NCBI RefSeq assembly: GCF_902500225.1 | Contig: NZ_LR722649.1 | Span: 334,438 to 398,437, forward strand | Length of the DNA stretch: 64,000 nt | Direction: 5' to 3' | From: Buttiauxella massiliensis | GTDB lineage: Bacteria; Pseudomonadota; Gammaproteobacteria; Enterobacterales; Enterobacteriaceae | Shown here: positions 41,535-50,171 of the stretch, piece by piece | Layout: the number at the start of each line of letters is the position of its first letter | Position numbering within the stretch: position 1 is the first letter of the stretch | Position numbers and translations under genes: made by a program | The notes under the pieces: model-generated | What the model saw: only the letters and a program-made list of their open reading frames with translations | What the model was told of the DNA's origin: nothing | The model's database searches: none

Positions 41535-42302
41535 TTGAGCAAGGAAAGCACAGTCAGAACATGGGCACCCAATGTCCTCATCCTCCTACTAAGCCTGTTA
41601 CTCGTCGCTTGTTCATCAAATAAAGCGGGCAGCTCTAAAGCATCCTCCGGCAGTTACAACGGCTCGGTTTACACTGTCAAACGTGGCGATACCCTTTCCA
41701 AAATCTCACGCATGACTGGCACAAGTGTCGGCCAACTGGCACGCCTCAATGGTATTCCTGCTCCTTATACGCTGGAGATAGGGCAAAAAATCCGTGTTAA
41801 AAGTAGCTCTGGTTCTTCATCTTCTTCAAAGAAAACAGCCGTTGCGAAAACCTCGAAACCACGTTCATCTTCCACAAGTAGCGTAGCGAAAGTCGCTGCA
41901 CCTCCGGTTGGCTCAAAATGCTGGCTCTGGCCGACGTCGGGTAAAGTGATTGCGCCTTTCTCCGATAGTGATGGTGGGAATAAAGGTATTGATATCGCTG
42001 GAAAACGCGGGCAACCGATTTACGCATCCGCCGCTGGAACAGTGGTTTACGTCGGCAACCAGCTTCGTGGCTACGGCAATTTAGTTATGATCAAACATAA
42101 CGAAGAATACATCACCGCCTACGCGCACAACGAAACGACATTGGTGAACACCAGTCAGAAAGTCACTGCCGGGCAGAAAATTGCCACCATGGGCAGCAGC
42201 GGTTCGGATTCTGTGAATCTCCATTTCCAGATTCGCTACCGGGCAAACGCGATTGATCCTCAGCGTTATTTACCTCCGATGGGCAGCAAACCTTCCTGCT
42301 AA
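41535..42302 (+). CDS. ygeR: LysM/LytM lipoprotein YgeR (amidase activator type)
   Basis: A 255-residue envelope protein. A signal peptide with lipobox LVAC (Cys near residue 26) marks it as a lipoprotein. A LysM peptidoglycan-binding domain (YTVKRGDTLSKISRMTGTSV, about residues 46-90) and a Ser/Lys-rich linker follow. The LytM (M23) domain is at about residues 140-250. The first zinc ligand is lost (GGNKGID where active enzymes have His), so it is probably not a peptidase but an activator of cell-wall amidases, as for E. coli YgeR/ActS. The start is TTG at 41535 behind AGAGG. In E. coli this gene adjoins glyU; here five genes intervene. Confidence 0.93.
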   Translation: MSKESTVRTWAPNVLILLLSLLLVACSSNKAGSSKASSGSYNGSVYTVKRGDTLSKISRMTGTSVGQLARLNGIPAPYTLEIGQKIRVKSSSGSSSSSKKTAVAKTSKPRSSSTSSVAKVAAPPVGSKCWLWPTSGKVIAPFSDSDGGNKGIDIAGKRGQPIYASAAGTVVYVGNQLRGYGNLVMIKHNEEYITAYAHNETTLVNTSQKVTAGQKIATMGSSGSDSVNLHFQIRYRANAIDPQRYLPPMGSKPSC

Positions 42303-42306
42303 TAAT

Positions 42307-42335
42307 TAAAAGCCAGAGCGAATCTGGCTTTTAAT
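42307..42335 (+). terminator. Terminator of ygeR
   Basis: An eleven-base stem TAAAAGCCAGA / TCTGGCTTTTA with a GCGAA loop, five bases after the ygeR stop. Confidence 0.88.
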
Positions 42336-42523
42336 AAATCCCCTCGCTATTGATCTCTATCACGCATTACCCCGCCTTCCTGACTAATAATGCTAAACAC
42401 TTCTATTCATAATATGAATGGTTAATATTTTGCAAAATAACAACTGAGTTATAACGAATATGACGAGGTTGATGCAATTATGATATTTACCAACCATTCA
42501 ATGTTAATGGTGAGTAGCAAATA

Positions 42524-43771
42524 ATGACAACACATATCAATGCAGACCAAATAATAAATACCTTTATCAGGTATACAACAATCAACACCACTTCCGTTGC
42601 AGATAATCAACACCTTCCTAGCTGTGAAAACCAGTACAAATTAGCGCAACTTGTTGCCGATGAGTTCGCAACTGAAAGTGCTGTTGAGACCACCATTAAC
42701 GATAATGCTATTACCGTTCTTAGCCTTGCCGCAAATAACCCGGAAATGCCCTCCATTGTCTTCTTTGCACATCTCGACACAGCGCCAGATAACGCGAATG
42801 ACACCCACGCTGTACGCGTGAAAAACTATGACGGTACAGATATCGTGCTGCCTGCGACTGGCGATGCGATTACCGTTGAAGCATTCCCTGAATTGCTGGA
42901 CTACATAGGCCAGGAGATTATCACCACTGATGGCACTAGCCTGTTGGGCGCTGACGACAAAGCCGCGATTGCCGCTGGCGTCGAAGCCATTCGCTATATG
43001 CTTGCGACACCGGACTTTAAACATGGCGATATCAAACTGGTATTGCTCCCGGATGAAGAAATTGGTATTCGCGGAGCCAAAGCATTAAACGTGGCCGCAT
43101 TAAATGCCGACTTTGGTATTTGCCTCGACTGCTGTGGTATCGGCGAATATGTGGTTGAAAACTGGTATGCAGGCAGCGCAAAAATGACCTTTAAAGGCGT
43201 GACTGCCCATCCAATGAGCGCCAAAGGAAAACTGGTTAATGCCGTATTAATCGCTAATGAAGTGATTAACGCATTACCCGAAGCTGAACGTCCTGAATTA
43301 ACAGAGGGTCGTGAAGGCTATTTCTGGGTGAATAAAATCAGCGGTAATACTGTCAGTGCTACGCTTGAAATTGCACTGCGTGATTTTGAAATCGACGGCT
43401 ACCAGAATAGAAAAGCAACACTACGTTCAATTACCGAACAACTCCAAAATCGCTACGGCCACGAAAATATTATTCTGGAACTATCTGATACTTACGATAA
43501 TGTCAAAGCGGGTCTCGACAAAAAGCCGGAAATTATTGCCAGTGTTCAACAGGCGATGCGCAATTTGGGAATCGAGCCGAAGCCGCTAATTATGCGTGGT
43601 GGGTATGACGGCAGTGTCATCACTCCAGCTGGTTTACCTACGGTGAATATCTTTACCGGTGCTCATAATTTCCACTCCACCAAAGAGTTTCTCCCTGCAG
43701 AATCCCTGCGCCTGGCAAGCGAAATGCTGCTGGAAATCATCACTCTGAGCGCTCAGGAGGTTTCTGCGTGA
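42524..43771 (+). CDS. Peptidase T-like M20 metallopeptidase
   Basis: A 415-residue cytosolic aminotripeptidase-type enzyme. The zinc-binding residues are visible: His-x-Asp in FFAHLDTAPD (near residue 84), Asp in LLGADDKAAIA (near 145), the catalytic Glu-Glu in LLPDEEIGIRG (near 180), and His in FTGAHNFHSTKEF (near 386). E. coli PepT is similar but at a different locus, so this is either a second copy or a related M20B peptidase. The stop overlaps the start of a transporter gene (GTGA), so uptake and breakdown of the same peptide or acyl amino acid is likely, by inference. Confidence 0.85.
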   Translation: MTTHINADQIINTFIRYTTINTTSVADNQHLPSCENQYKLAQLVADEFATESAVETTINDNAITVLSLAANNPEMPSIVFFAHLDTAPDNANDTHAVRVKNYDGTDIVLPATGDAITVEAFPELLDYIGQEIITTDGTSLLGADDKAAIAAGVEAIRYMLATPDFKHGDIKLVLLPDEEIGIRGAKALNVAALNADFGICLDCCGIGEYVVENWYAGSAKMTFKGVTAHPMSAKGKLVNAVLIANEVINALPEAERPELTEGREGYFWVNKISGNTVSATLEIALRDFEIDGYQNRKATLRSITEQLQNRYGHENIILELSDTYDNVKAGLDKKPEIIASVQQAMRNLGIEPKPLIMRGGYDGSVITPAGLPTVNIFTGAHNFHSTKEFLPAESLRLASEMLLEIITLSAQEVSA

Positions 43772-44967
43772 ATAAGTGGATAATCGAGTTTGTTCTATAT
43801 GCGGTCTATATGGTTTTTGGCGCTGCCTGGGCGACAACCGGTGCAGTGATGCCGCAAATCATGGCCGATTTTAATATCGATGTTTCTCATGCGGCGTTGA
43901 TGTCGAATGTGATTCTGTGGGCGAAAATTCTTGGAGCCTTCTGCACGTCAATTCTGACGGCGCAACTGGGTGCGAAGAAATCCTATCTTTTGGGTTGTGT
44001 GCTGACCGGGTTATCGATATTTATCCCATGGACCAATAATTTTGACCTGCTGTTAGTGATTCGCTTTATGGGTGGTCTGGGCGGAGCAATTTGCCTGGTT
44101 TCACTGGTGCCGACCGTGGCACGTTTGTTTGGTAACAAAACTGCATCTGCGCTCAACAGTTTAAACTGCACCTCCAATATCATCGGCACCATTATCGCGT
44201 TGACGCTGGCAGGTAGCTTGTCTATCTACTTTGGTGGCTGGAGAAATCTGCTGGCGGTCTATGGTGTGGTTACACTGGTTCTGGGTGCTGTGTGGCTAAT
44301 CTTCTTCACCGATGAAGAAGTTGCTGTAACTACTGCAAGCCACGACGGCAGCACGGATAAACTGCGCATTATGAAAGATGCGATTTTTAACCGCGTTGTG
44401 TGGGGGATGATTGCCCAGTATGTCGGCGCGATGATCATGATGATTTTCATGTTCACCTTCCTGCCGCTTTACTACGCCAAATACGCGCACCTGCCGCCAG
44501 AATCGCATGCTCACCTGAGCGGCACGGTAAACCAGGTCGGGATTATGCTCGGTGCGATTGCAGGACCATTCTGCAAAGCTCGCGGCTACCATTATAAAAA
44601 CTGGTTGTTTAGCACCAGCATCGCGATGGCAATTACCACCTTTATTATGCTGTTCGCAACCAATGACATTCTGATTCTGGTTTGTTCATTCCTGACGGGC
44701 TTTGTGTTTGCGACCTGGTTTGCCTTTATTTTCTCTATCCCAAAAGAGACGTTAAAAAGGGCCAATACGCAAACTGTGACTTATACAATGTCGACGTTCT
44801 GGGTATGTACATTCGTTATCGCTACCGCGAACAGTCAATTAATTGGTTGGTCGATTGATGCAACCGGTAGCTTCACAATGGGCTTTATCTGGGTGTTTGC
44901 GCTGATGGTGGTTTCACCTATCGTGGCTCTAATAGTATTCCCGAAAAAAGTGGCAGCTCACGCTTAA
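43768..44967 (+). CDS. Major facilitator superfamily transporter coupled to the peptidase
   Basis: A 399-residue, about 12-segment inner-membrane transporter. The loop 2-3 region reads LTAQLGAKKSYLLGCVLTGL, a degenerate form of the MFS GxLaDrxGrk motif, and RFMGGLGGAICLV resembles the TM4-5 region. The start is GTG at 43768, overlapping the previous stop codon by four bases. No drug or sugar subfamily signature is evident. The substrate is unknown; coupling to a peptidase T-like gene hints at a peptide or amino-acid derivative. Confidence 0.82.
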   Translation: MNKWIIEFVLYAVYMVFGAAWATTGAVMPQIMADFNIDVSHAALMSNVILWAKILGAFCTSILTAQLGAKKSYLLGCVLTGLSIFIPWTNNFDLLLVIRFMGGLGGAICLVSLVPTVARLFGNKTASALNSLNCTSNIIGTIIALTLAGSLSIYFGGWRNLLAVYGVVTLVLGAVWLIFFTDEEVAVTTASHDGSTDKLRIMKDAIFNRVVWGMIAQYVGAMIMMIFMFTFLPLYYAKYAHLPPESHAHLSGTVNQVGIMLGAIAGPFCKARGYHYKNWLFSTSIAMAITTFIMLFATNDILILVCSFLTGFVFATWFAFIFSIPKETLKRANTQTVTYTMSTFWVCTFVIATANSQLIGWSIDATGSFTMGFIWVFALMVVSPIVALIVFPKKVAAHA

Positions 44968-44970
44968 AAA

Positions 44971-45000
44971 AGAAGGGGAAACCGCGAGGTTTCCCTTTTA
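44971..45000. terminator. Bidirectional terminator between two MFS genes
   Basis: GGGAAACC pairs with GGTTTCCC around GCGA, with A-rich sequence before and TTTTATC after, between convergent genes. Confidence 0.85.
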
Positions 45001-45004
45001 TCTA

Positions 45005-46183
45005 TCAGGTGCGTTGATTGTGTTTACCCGTAAGCCAGAAGAGAGGAGTTTGAGCAACCAGCACCAACAGCACTCCTGCCCACGGCGTTAGCACCATCTT
45101 GTTTTGTGCCACTAATCCACTCCCCAGGATCTCACCCAAAGTAATACCCAGGTTAAATGCCGAGATATTCAACGCTGAAGCAAAATCCACTGCCCGAGGA
45201 GTCCAGCGCGATGCTGTTTCCAGCATTCCTGCCTGAAAACCTGGTGACATCCCGAATGCCAGTGCACCCCAAATAAATAGCAGCGGTACAACAGCCAGTT
45301 TGCTGGAGAGGGTGAGCGCCAGGAGCACAAATACCGCGAGCAGACCCAGCAGCATACGACGTAGCGCAGTGGGCCAGCCGAGACTTGCAGCCCAACGTCC
45401 TCCGGCCATGTTCCCAACTAAAGTGGCTATGCCAAATACCACCAATAACATGCTGGCACTATGGGTCGAAAACCCACTGATGCCAGTCAAAATAGGGGTG
45501 ATAAAGGTGAAGGCAGCAAAACTTGCGCCAAAACCTAGTACGGTAATACTCATCATCGCCAGAATCATGGGCTGTTTTAACGCAGACAATTGTATAAACG
45601 CCGAGCCTGCCTTCTGCGCGGGTAGTACCGGAACCCAGCGTGCCGTTGCCAGCAGAGCAATTGCGGCTAACACTGCGACCCCAAAAAAGGGTAAACGCCA
45701 GCCCAGCCCATTACCAATCACACTTCCTAATGGCACACCGATAACCATCGCAAGCGTCAGGCCTGCAAACATAACGGAAATTGCCCGGCTTGCAGCACCA
45801 GGTGCTGCTAATCGGGCTGCGACAGTGGCACCGATAGCGAAGAAACTGCCGTGTGCAATTGCTGTGATGATGCGACCCAGCAATAGCATGTGATAGTCGG
45901 TAGAAAATGCTGATAGCAGGTTACCAAAAAGAAAGGTCGTCACTAATGCCAGCAGCAATGGCTTACGTGGCAATCGCGCAAGCCCAAGAACGACAATCGG
46001 TGTTCCAATGGCGAGCGCGAGCGCGTAGGTTCCGACCAGGCTTCCGGCCTGAGCCAGAGACACATGTAAATCCTGAGCTATGGCGGGCAACACGCCGACG
46101 ACGATAAACTCCGCCACACCTATAGCAAATGCAGTAACTGCCAGGGCCCAGACACCCGCATGAATACGATGTGGCGTGCTCAT
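45005..46183 (-). CDS. MFS transporter, DHA1-type (AraJ/YdhP-like)
   Basis: A 392-residue, 12-segment transporter. The first helix FAIGVAEFIVVGVLPAIAQD and the antiporter-type motif C region VIGVPLGSVIGNGLGWRLPF near residue 143 mark the drug:H+ antiporter (DHA1) group of arabinose-efflux-like proteins. The gene starts at the base next to the stop of the GlcG-like gene upstream. An IclR regulator is further upstream on the same strand. The exported compound is not known; such sets often handle small organic acids or toxic analogues. Confidence 0.85.
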   Translation of the reverse strand: MSTPHRIHAGVWALAVTAFAIGVAEFIVVGVLPAIAQDLHVSLAQAGSLVGTYALALAIGTPIVVLGLARLPRKPLLLALVTTFLFGNLLSAFSTDYHMLLLGRIITAIAHGSFFAIGATVAARLAAPGAASRAISVMFAGLTLAMVIGVPLGSVIGNGLGWRLPFFGVAVLAAIALLATARWVPVLPAQKAGSAFIQLSALKQPMILAMMSITVLGFGASFAAFTFITPILTGISGFSTHSASMLLVVFGIATLVGNMAGGRWAASLGWPTALRRMLLGLLAVFVLLALTLSSKLAVVPLLFIWGALAFGMSPGFQAGMLETASRWTPRAVDFASALNISAFNLGITLGEILGSGLVAQNKMVLTPWAGVLLVLVAQTPLFWLTGKHNQRT

Positions 46184-46585
46184 TTATGCTCTCCCGGCTG
46201 CGGCCAGCGCAATGATTTGATCGGCTTCTACCGTTGCACCGGCAATACCTACTGCACCAGTTGCGTAGTTATGTTCATCGTAGAGCACAACGCCGCCGCC
46301 AAAACTAATCAGCCCACCGTTAGTGGACTCCAGAGAATAAATTGCGCCACCTGGCTGAGCATCTGCACCAAGAGTCAGGCTGTCCGTACGAAAAAGTGCT
46401 GCGGTGCGTGCTTTCTTGATTGAAACATCAATAGCCCCCGGGACTGCGTTGTCCATGCGCAAAAAACCGCGCAGTAGACCTGCGTCATCAACAACACTGA
46501 TATTAATAGCAAAATTCATCTCTTGTGCGAGCTGTCGGGCGCGTTCAATCACTTGCACAACGGTTGATTCACTTAAAGCAGACAT
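46184..46585 (-). CDS. GlcG/HbpS-family protein
   Basis: A 133-residue cytosolic protein. The ATG at 46585 follows AAGGAG at good spacing, which decides against the longer frame to 46813. The fold family (haem-degrading domain, PF03928) is recognisable from INISVVDDAGLLRGFLRMD, KKARTAALFR, and the glycine-rich GGLISFGGGVVLYD...GAVGIAGA. Members accompany catabolic or transporter genes; the biochemical role is mostly unassigned. Its stop codon is next to the MFS start, so the two form an operon. Confidence 0.85.
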   Translation of the reverse strand: MSALSESTVVQVIERARQLAQEMNFAINISVVDDAGLLRGFLRMDNAVPGAIDVSIKKARTAALFRTDSLTLGADAQPGGAIYSLESTNGGLISFGGGVVLYDEHNYATGAVGIAGATVEADQIIALAAAGRA

Positions 46586-46689
46586 TGGAAAACTCCTTGA
46601 TGTGATAAAGAGTCGCCAATGATTGCTGTGAGCTAACAATTTGTGAAGATGGGTAGGGTGATTGGAGGCTAAAGTTTGATAATGCCGAA

Positions 46690-47388
46690 CTAAGCCTGGT
46701 TGAATGCGATCGCCAGCGCTGTTAAGGCTGGCTTGCTTAAACGTTTGGCAGGAGCTGCTACACCTAATGCTGCAATAACGCATCCTTGCCGACGAAGCGG
46801 TATAGCCAGACAATTTAGCCCCACTTCAGCTTCCTCAAGGTCGAGTGCATAGCCTTGCTCGTGAATGATATGTAATTCCTGTTCAAGTTTTGCCGGCAGG
46901 AGATTTGCTCGTCGCAAACTGCGCACTAATTCAGGTTCGTTAGCTAAAAATATTTTGCCAATAGCGGAGGTCGTTAATCCTTCACGGCGGCCGCGCGGAC
47001 TGGCTACCCGTAGATTATTGCAACCTTCGATAGCATCAATATAAAGGTACTCACGCGTGCCACAAGGGGCTGCCAGATAGCTGGTTTCCCCACTTAATCT
47101 CGCCATTCTCAATAAAGCCGGCGTAAATACTTCCCGCAATTGTTCATCCGCGTTCGCCAGAGGTTGCGAGATGTCCCGCAAACGCAAACCTAGTGCGTAA
47201 TGCGTCCCTTTGCGGGTTATGTAGCCCAGAGCTGAGAGAGTGTTGAGCAGTCCATGTAATGTGCTTTTGTTCAAATTAAGCCGTGCTGACAAATCGGCTA
47301 AACGAGCGACACCACCTGCAGCGGCAATATCTTCAAGTATTGCCATTGCGCGTTCAACAGACTGTATGCGGCGGTTCTCATCAATCAT
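46690..47388 (-). CDS. IclR-family transcriptional regulator
   Basis: A 232-residue regulator with an N-terminal winged helix (RIQSVERAMAILEDIAAAGG, then LADLSARLNLNKSTLHGLLN) and a C-terminal effector domain from about residue 80 (YLAAPCGTREYLYIDAI, GLNCLAIPLRRQG). The start is uncertain: ATG 47388 is used, but 47421 in the same frame would add 11 residues, and neither has a strong ribosome site. It is upstream of and on the same strand as the GlcG-like and MFS genes, so it probably regulates them. Confidence 0.87.
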   Translation of the reverse strand: MIDENRRIQSVERAMAILEDIAAAGGVARLADLSARLNLNKSTLHGLLNTLSALGYITRKGTHYALGLRLRDISQPLANADEQLREVFTPALLRMARLSGETSYLAAPCGTREYLYIDAIEGCNNLRVASPRGRREGLTTSAIGKIFLANEPELVRSLRRANLLPAKLEQELHIIHEQGYALDLEEAEVGLNCLAIPLRRQGCVIAALGVAAPAKRLSKPALTALAIAFNQA

Positions 47389-47555
47389 TTTAGGACTCGG
47401 TGAGTTTGAAAAGTTCACCATTGTAGAACTTATTGGGTCGAAGGGAAAACGGGAGGGAATCACAAGGGAAATGATTTGCCAACAAGAGTTAGATATTCGC
47501 ATGCCTCTAATAAAAACAATCGCTTAATAATCCACCACATAAAATGAAAAGGCGC

Positions 47556-47583
47556 TTGCCAGTGAAAGCTGAACGTCTATAAT
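47556..47583 (+). promoter_or_regulatory. Promoter of tRNA-Gly
   Basis: A -35-like TTGCCA (47556-47561) and a perfect -10 TATAAT (47578-47583) are separated by 16 bases. A GC-rich stretch (GCCTACGC) follows before the tRNA, typical of stringently controlled tRNA promoters. Confidence 0.8.
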
Positions 47584-47600
47584 GCCTACGCACTTCTTAA

Positions 47601-47674
47601 GCGGGTGTAGTTCAATGGTAGAACGGCAGCTTCCCAAGCTGCATACGAGGGTTCGATTCCCTTCACCCGCTCCA
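47601..47674 (+). tRNA. glyU: tRNA-Gly (anticodon CCC)
   Basis: A 74-base cloverleaf with encoded CCA. The acceptor stem GCGGGTG pairs with CACCCGC. The anticodon arm GCAGC-TTCCCAA-GCTGC shows CCC, and the T arm AGGGTTCGATTCCCT is complete. CCC-reading tRNA-Gly next to ygeR identifies glyU. In E. coli, islands such as ETT2 sit beside this gene; here the sequence beyond it also looks accessory. Confidence 0.97.
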
Positions 47675-47774
47675 GCATACCTTTCCTAATCTATTTAGAA
47701 TCTAACGAACCCATTCGATACGTGCGTTACGCTACTTTTACGTCCTGAATTTGCTTTATCATTATTCATGACGA

Positions 47775-47808
47775 CAGCAGAAAACCCCTTGTATCATGTT
47801 TTCTGCTG
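47775..47808 (-). terminator. Inverted repeat downstream of the EAL gene
   Basis: CAGCAGAAAAC (47775-47785) and GTTTTCTGCTG (47798-47808) form a perfect 11-base stem with a 12-base loop, 14 bases beyond the stop of the minus-strand EAL gene. No long T run follows, so termination is likely but not certain. Confidence 0.5.
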
Positions 47809-47822
47809 CCGGATTTTATGAC

Positions 47823-50102
47823 TTAAACAGTTGCCGGTAAGGTTTCGATAGGTGCAGGCTTACCAATGAAGTAGCCCTGAACATAGTCAATTCCCATGCG
47901 GAATAGAGCATTCTGAATCGCTTCTGTTTCGACAAATTCAGCCACTAACGTCATGTTTTTCATTCTTGCTAACTCACAAATAGATTCCACGATTTTGTAA
48001 TCCATTTCACTGGAAATAATATTGTGGATAAAACTACCATCGATTTTGAGTATATTCGCCTGCATGTTTTTTAGTCGCGCATAGCTCGCATAACCCGTAC
48101 CAAAATCATCTATAGCAATTTTACAGCCTAAACGCTGTAGTGCATCCAGTGTCTTATCTGCTTGTAAATTGTTGGTAAGTTCATCGGTTTCGGTCACTTC
48201 CAGAACGATCTGCTCAGGCGCAATACCGTACTTAATTAGCATATTTTCAATGAGATGCGCCATATCTGTGCGGCAGATTGATGCTGGAGTCAGATTGATG
48301 GCGAAGCACTGATTTGGCCGTGAATGACGGGTTTCATCCATATATTTCATGGTGTTATTTAACACCCATAGATCAATGCTCGAGGACATGCCAAATTCAT
48401 TTGCTAGCGGTAAAAAAGTATCCGGGAAAATAAGTTCATCATTACTACCAAGCATTCTCAACAGGACTTCATGGTAGCGGTGACCATTTTTACTTTCTAT
48501 TGGCTGAGCCATCAAAACAAACCGATCTAACTCAAGCGCATATTGAAGTTGATTCATCATGTCGACTTTAGTTTTAACCTGACTTTGTACCTGGCGGCTG
48601 CTTTGCTTTCTCATATCCACGGGCAAGTTTGTTGTCAGGGAGATCTCTGCCAGTGCTCGTAATTCACCAATTAATAAATATAGATGACCCACTGGGTAGT
48701 TAATGATGCAGTAGCTACAACCAATTTGTGGGTAGAGCTTTACCCCATCACGGGTATAACGGAATGTTTTGGCTTTGTTGTGTAGCTCAGAAATTCTTTT
48801 TTCAGCATTTAAAGGGGACATCCGTACGATTAAATCATGACCTGAGCTAATATAAATAAGCTCATCATTTTCCAACACTGGCTTTAAATAATGTGCCAAT
48901 TGTTGCTTGTACTGTACTTGCATGAGTAAGCCATAATGGCGGCCCAGCAGCTCAAGGTCAGGGATATATAATTGGCATAAGACAGAGACGGTGTTTTTGT
49001 TTAAATCCGCATCAAGTGCCAGCAAGTTTGGCAGATGCAAAACTGGATCGATGCTCATTAATCGTTTGGACTTAATATTCAACGCACGTTGCCGTGAAAT
49101 ATTTATAGCCATCAAAATAATTGTTATTGAGAATGCCGCAAAGCAGGATGTTGCAACAGCCAGATGTAACTTGTAATCGGCGGTTTGAGGAATATAGTTT
49201 TGATAGTTATTGCACAGTACGACCAATAACATCCACCAAATGAGAGAAATGGCAGCATGGCCCAGACGTAGCGTTCCCCAGATCATGACGGGTAATAGTA
49301 ACGTCAGGGTATATACAGAGTTTATCAGCGTTAATTTATGATTGATTGGTGAGATCATGAGAGCCGTAAGCAATATCAGTGCACCAAATAGACAAATGAG
49401 CTCCAGTGCTCGCAGGTCTTCTGCAACTTGATTACGGATTTTTTCAATATACTTCTTCATGTATGATGGCGTTCTGAATGAACGAATTACCAAATAACAC
49501 ATTGGCAAACCAATCATATTCCCAACCAACATTCCCTGATAACTTATCAATGTTCGCGTGGTGAATGGAGATATGTACATCATTGTTTGATGTACGCCAA
49601 ACATCCCCAGATAGAGTACAGCCTGGAAATAGTTTAAGAATAAAGTGGCATTAATAAATATCAGCCAAAAAATTCGCTGCCAGGTTAGGTTATAGCGCCC
49701 AAAGCTTGCTCGGCCACGCTTACCTGTAAAATAGTAATAACCAGCACAGCTTATTCCTATCGAAGTAAAATAATGTAGTACAGACATAATTGCCGGCTCA
49801 AAGCCACGATCAGGGGCAACTCGGTAAAATACACACAGTATGATACCAGGAAGTGCCTTAAAACCATAAATCATGGTGAGGGCTGTCATAAGTGCCATAT
49901 TGAGGTAAAAGAAAGATACCTCGAAACCATCAACGTTGCCATAAGCACTCATATACTGAGTGATAGGGTATAGGATGAAGGGGAGAACAAGTGGTAAAGC
50001 CCACCATTTGTCTTTGTACTTGTTATACAACGCAGTAAATTTCATCATCAATGTCTGCTTTTTTACTAATTCCACTGTCTGGAATGATTTACAAGCATCC
50101 AT
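47823..50102 (-). CDS. Membrane EAL-domain cyclic-di-GMP phosphodiesterase with degenerate GGDEF
   Basis: A 759-residue protein. About eight to ten hydrophobic segments in the first 340 residues form a MASE1-like sensor region. A degenerate GGDEF domain follows (about 355-510), in which the active motif reads SSGHD. The EAL domain is at about 525-755. Its signature is EVL rather than EAL (YHEVLLRM near 545), but the other metal and catalytic residues appear kept: NLTPASI, LEVTETDEL, IDDFGTGYASY near 662, LKIDGSF, AEFVET and YVQGYFIGKP. It is therefore probably an active phosphodiesterase, with an architecture like E. coli YfgF. The start is uncertain (an ATG at 50048 is an alternative). Confidence 0.85.
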   Translation of the reverse strand: MDACKSFQTVELVKKQTLMMKFTALYNKYKDKWWALPLVLPFILYPITQYMSAYGNVDGFEVSFFYLNMALMTALTMIYGFKALPGIILCVFYRVAPDRGFEPAIMSVLHYFTSIGISCAGYYYFTGKRGRASFGRYNLTWQRIFWLIFINATLFLNYFQAVLYLGMFGVHQTMMYISPFTTRTLISYQGMLVGNMIGLPMCYLVIRSFRTPSYMKKYIEKIRNQVAEDLRALELICLFGALILLTALMISPINHKLTLINSVYTLTLLLPVMIWGTLRLGHAAISLIWWMLLVVLCNNYQNYIPQTADYKLHLAVATSCFAAFSITIILMAINISRQRALNIKSKRLMSIDPVLHLPNLLALDADLNKNTVSVLCQLYIPDLELLGRHYGLLMQVQYKQQLAHYLKPVLENDELIYISSGHDLIVRMSPLNAEKRISELHNKAKTFRYTRDGVKLYPQIGCSYCIINYPVGHLYLLIGELRALAEISLTTNLPVDMRKQSSRQVQSQVKTKVDMMNQLQYALELDRFVLMAQPIESKNGHRYHEVLLRMLGSNDELIFPDTFLPLANEFGMSSSIDLWVLNNTMKYMDETRHSRPNQCFAINLTPASICRTDMAHLIENMLIKYGIAPEQIVLEVTETDELTNNLQADKTLDALQRLGCKIAIDDFGTGYASYARLKNMQANILKIDGSFIHNIISSEMDYKIVESICELARMKNMTLVAEFVETEAIQNALFRMGIDYVQGYFIGKPAPIETLPATV

Positions 50103-50171
50103 TGCTTAAAAATAAGTGTTACTAACACTCGCTATCTTGCTCTATTAATACTCTTTGGTATTAACCTGGTA

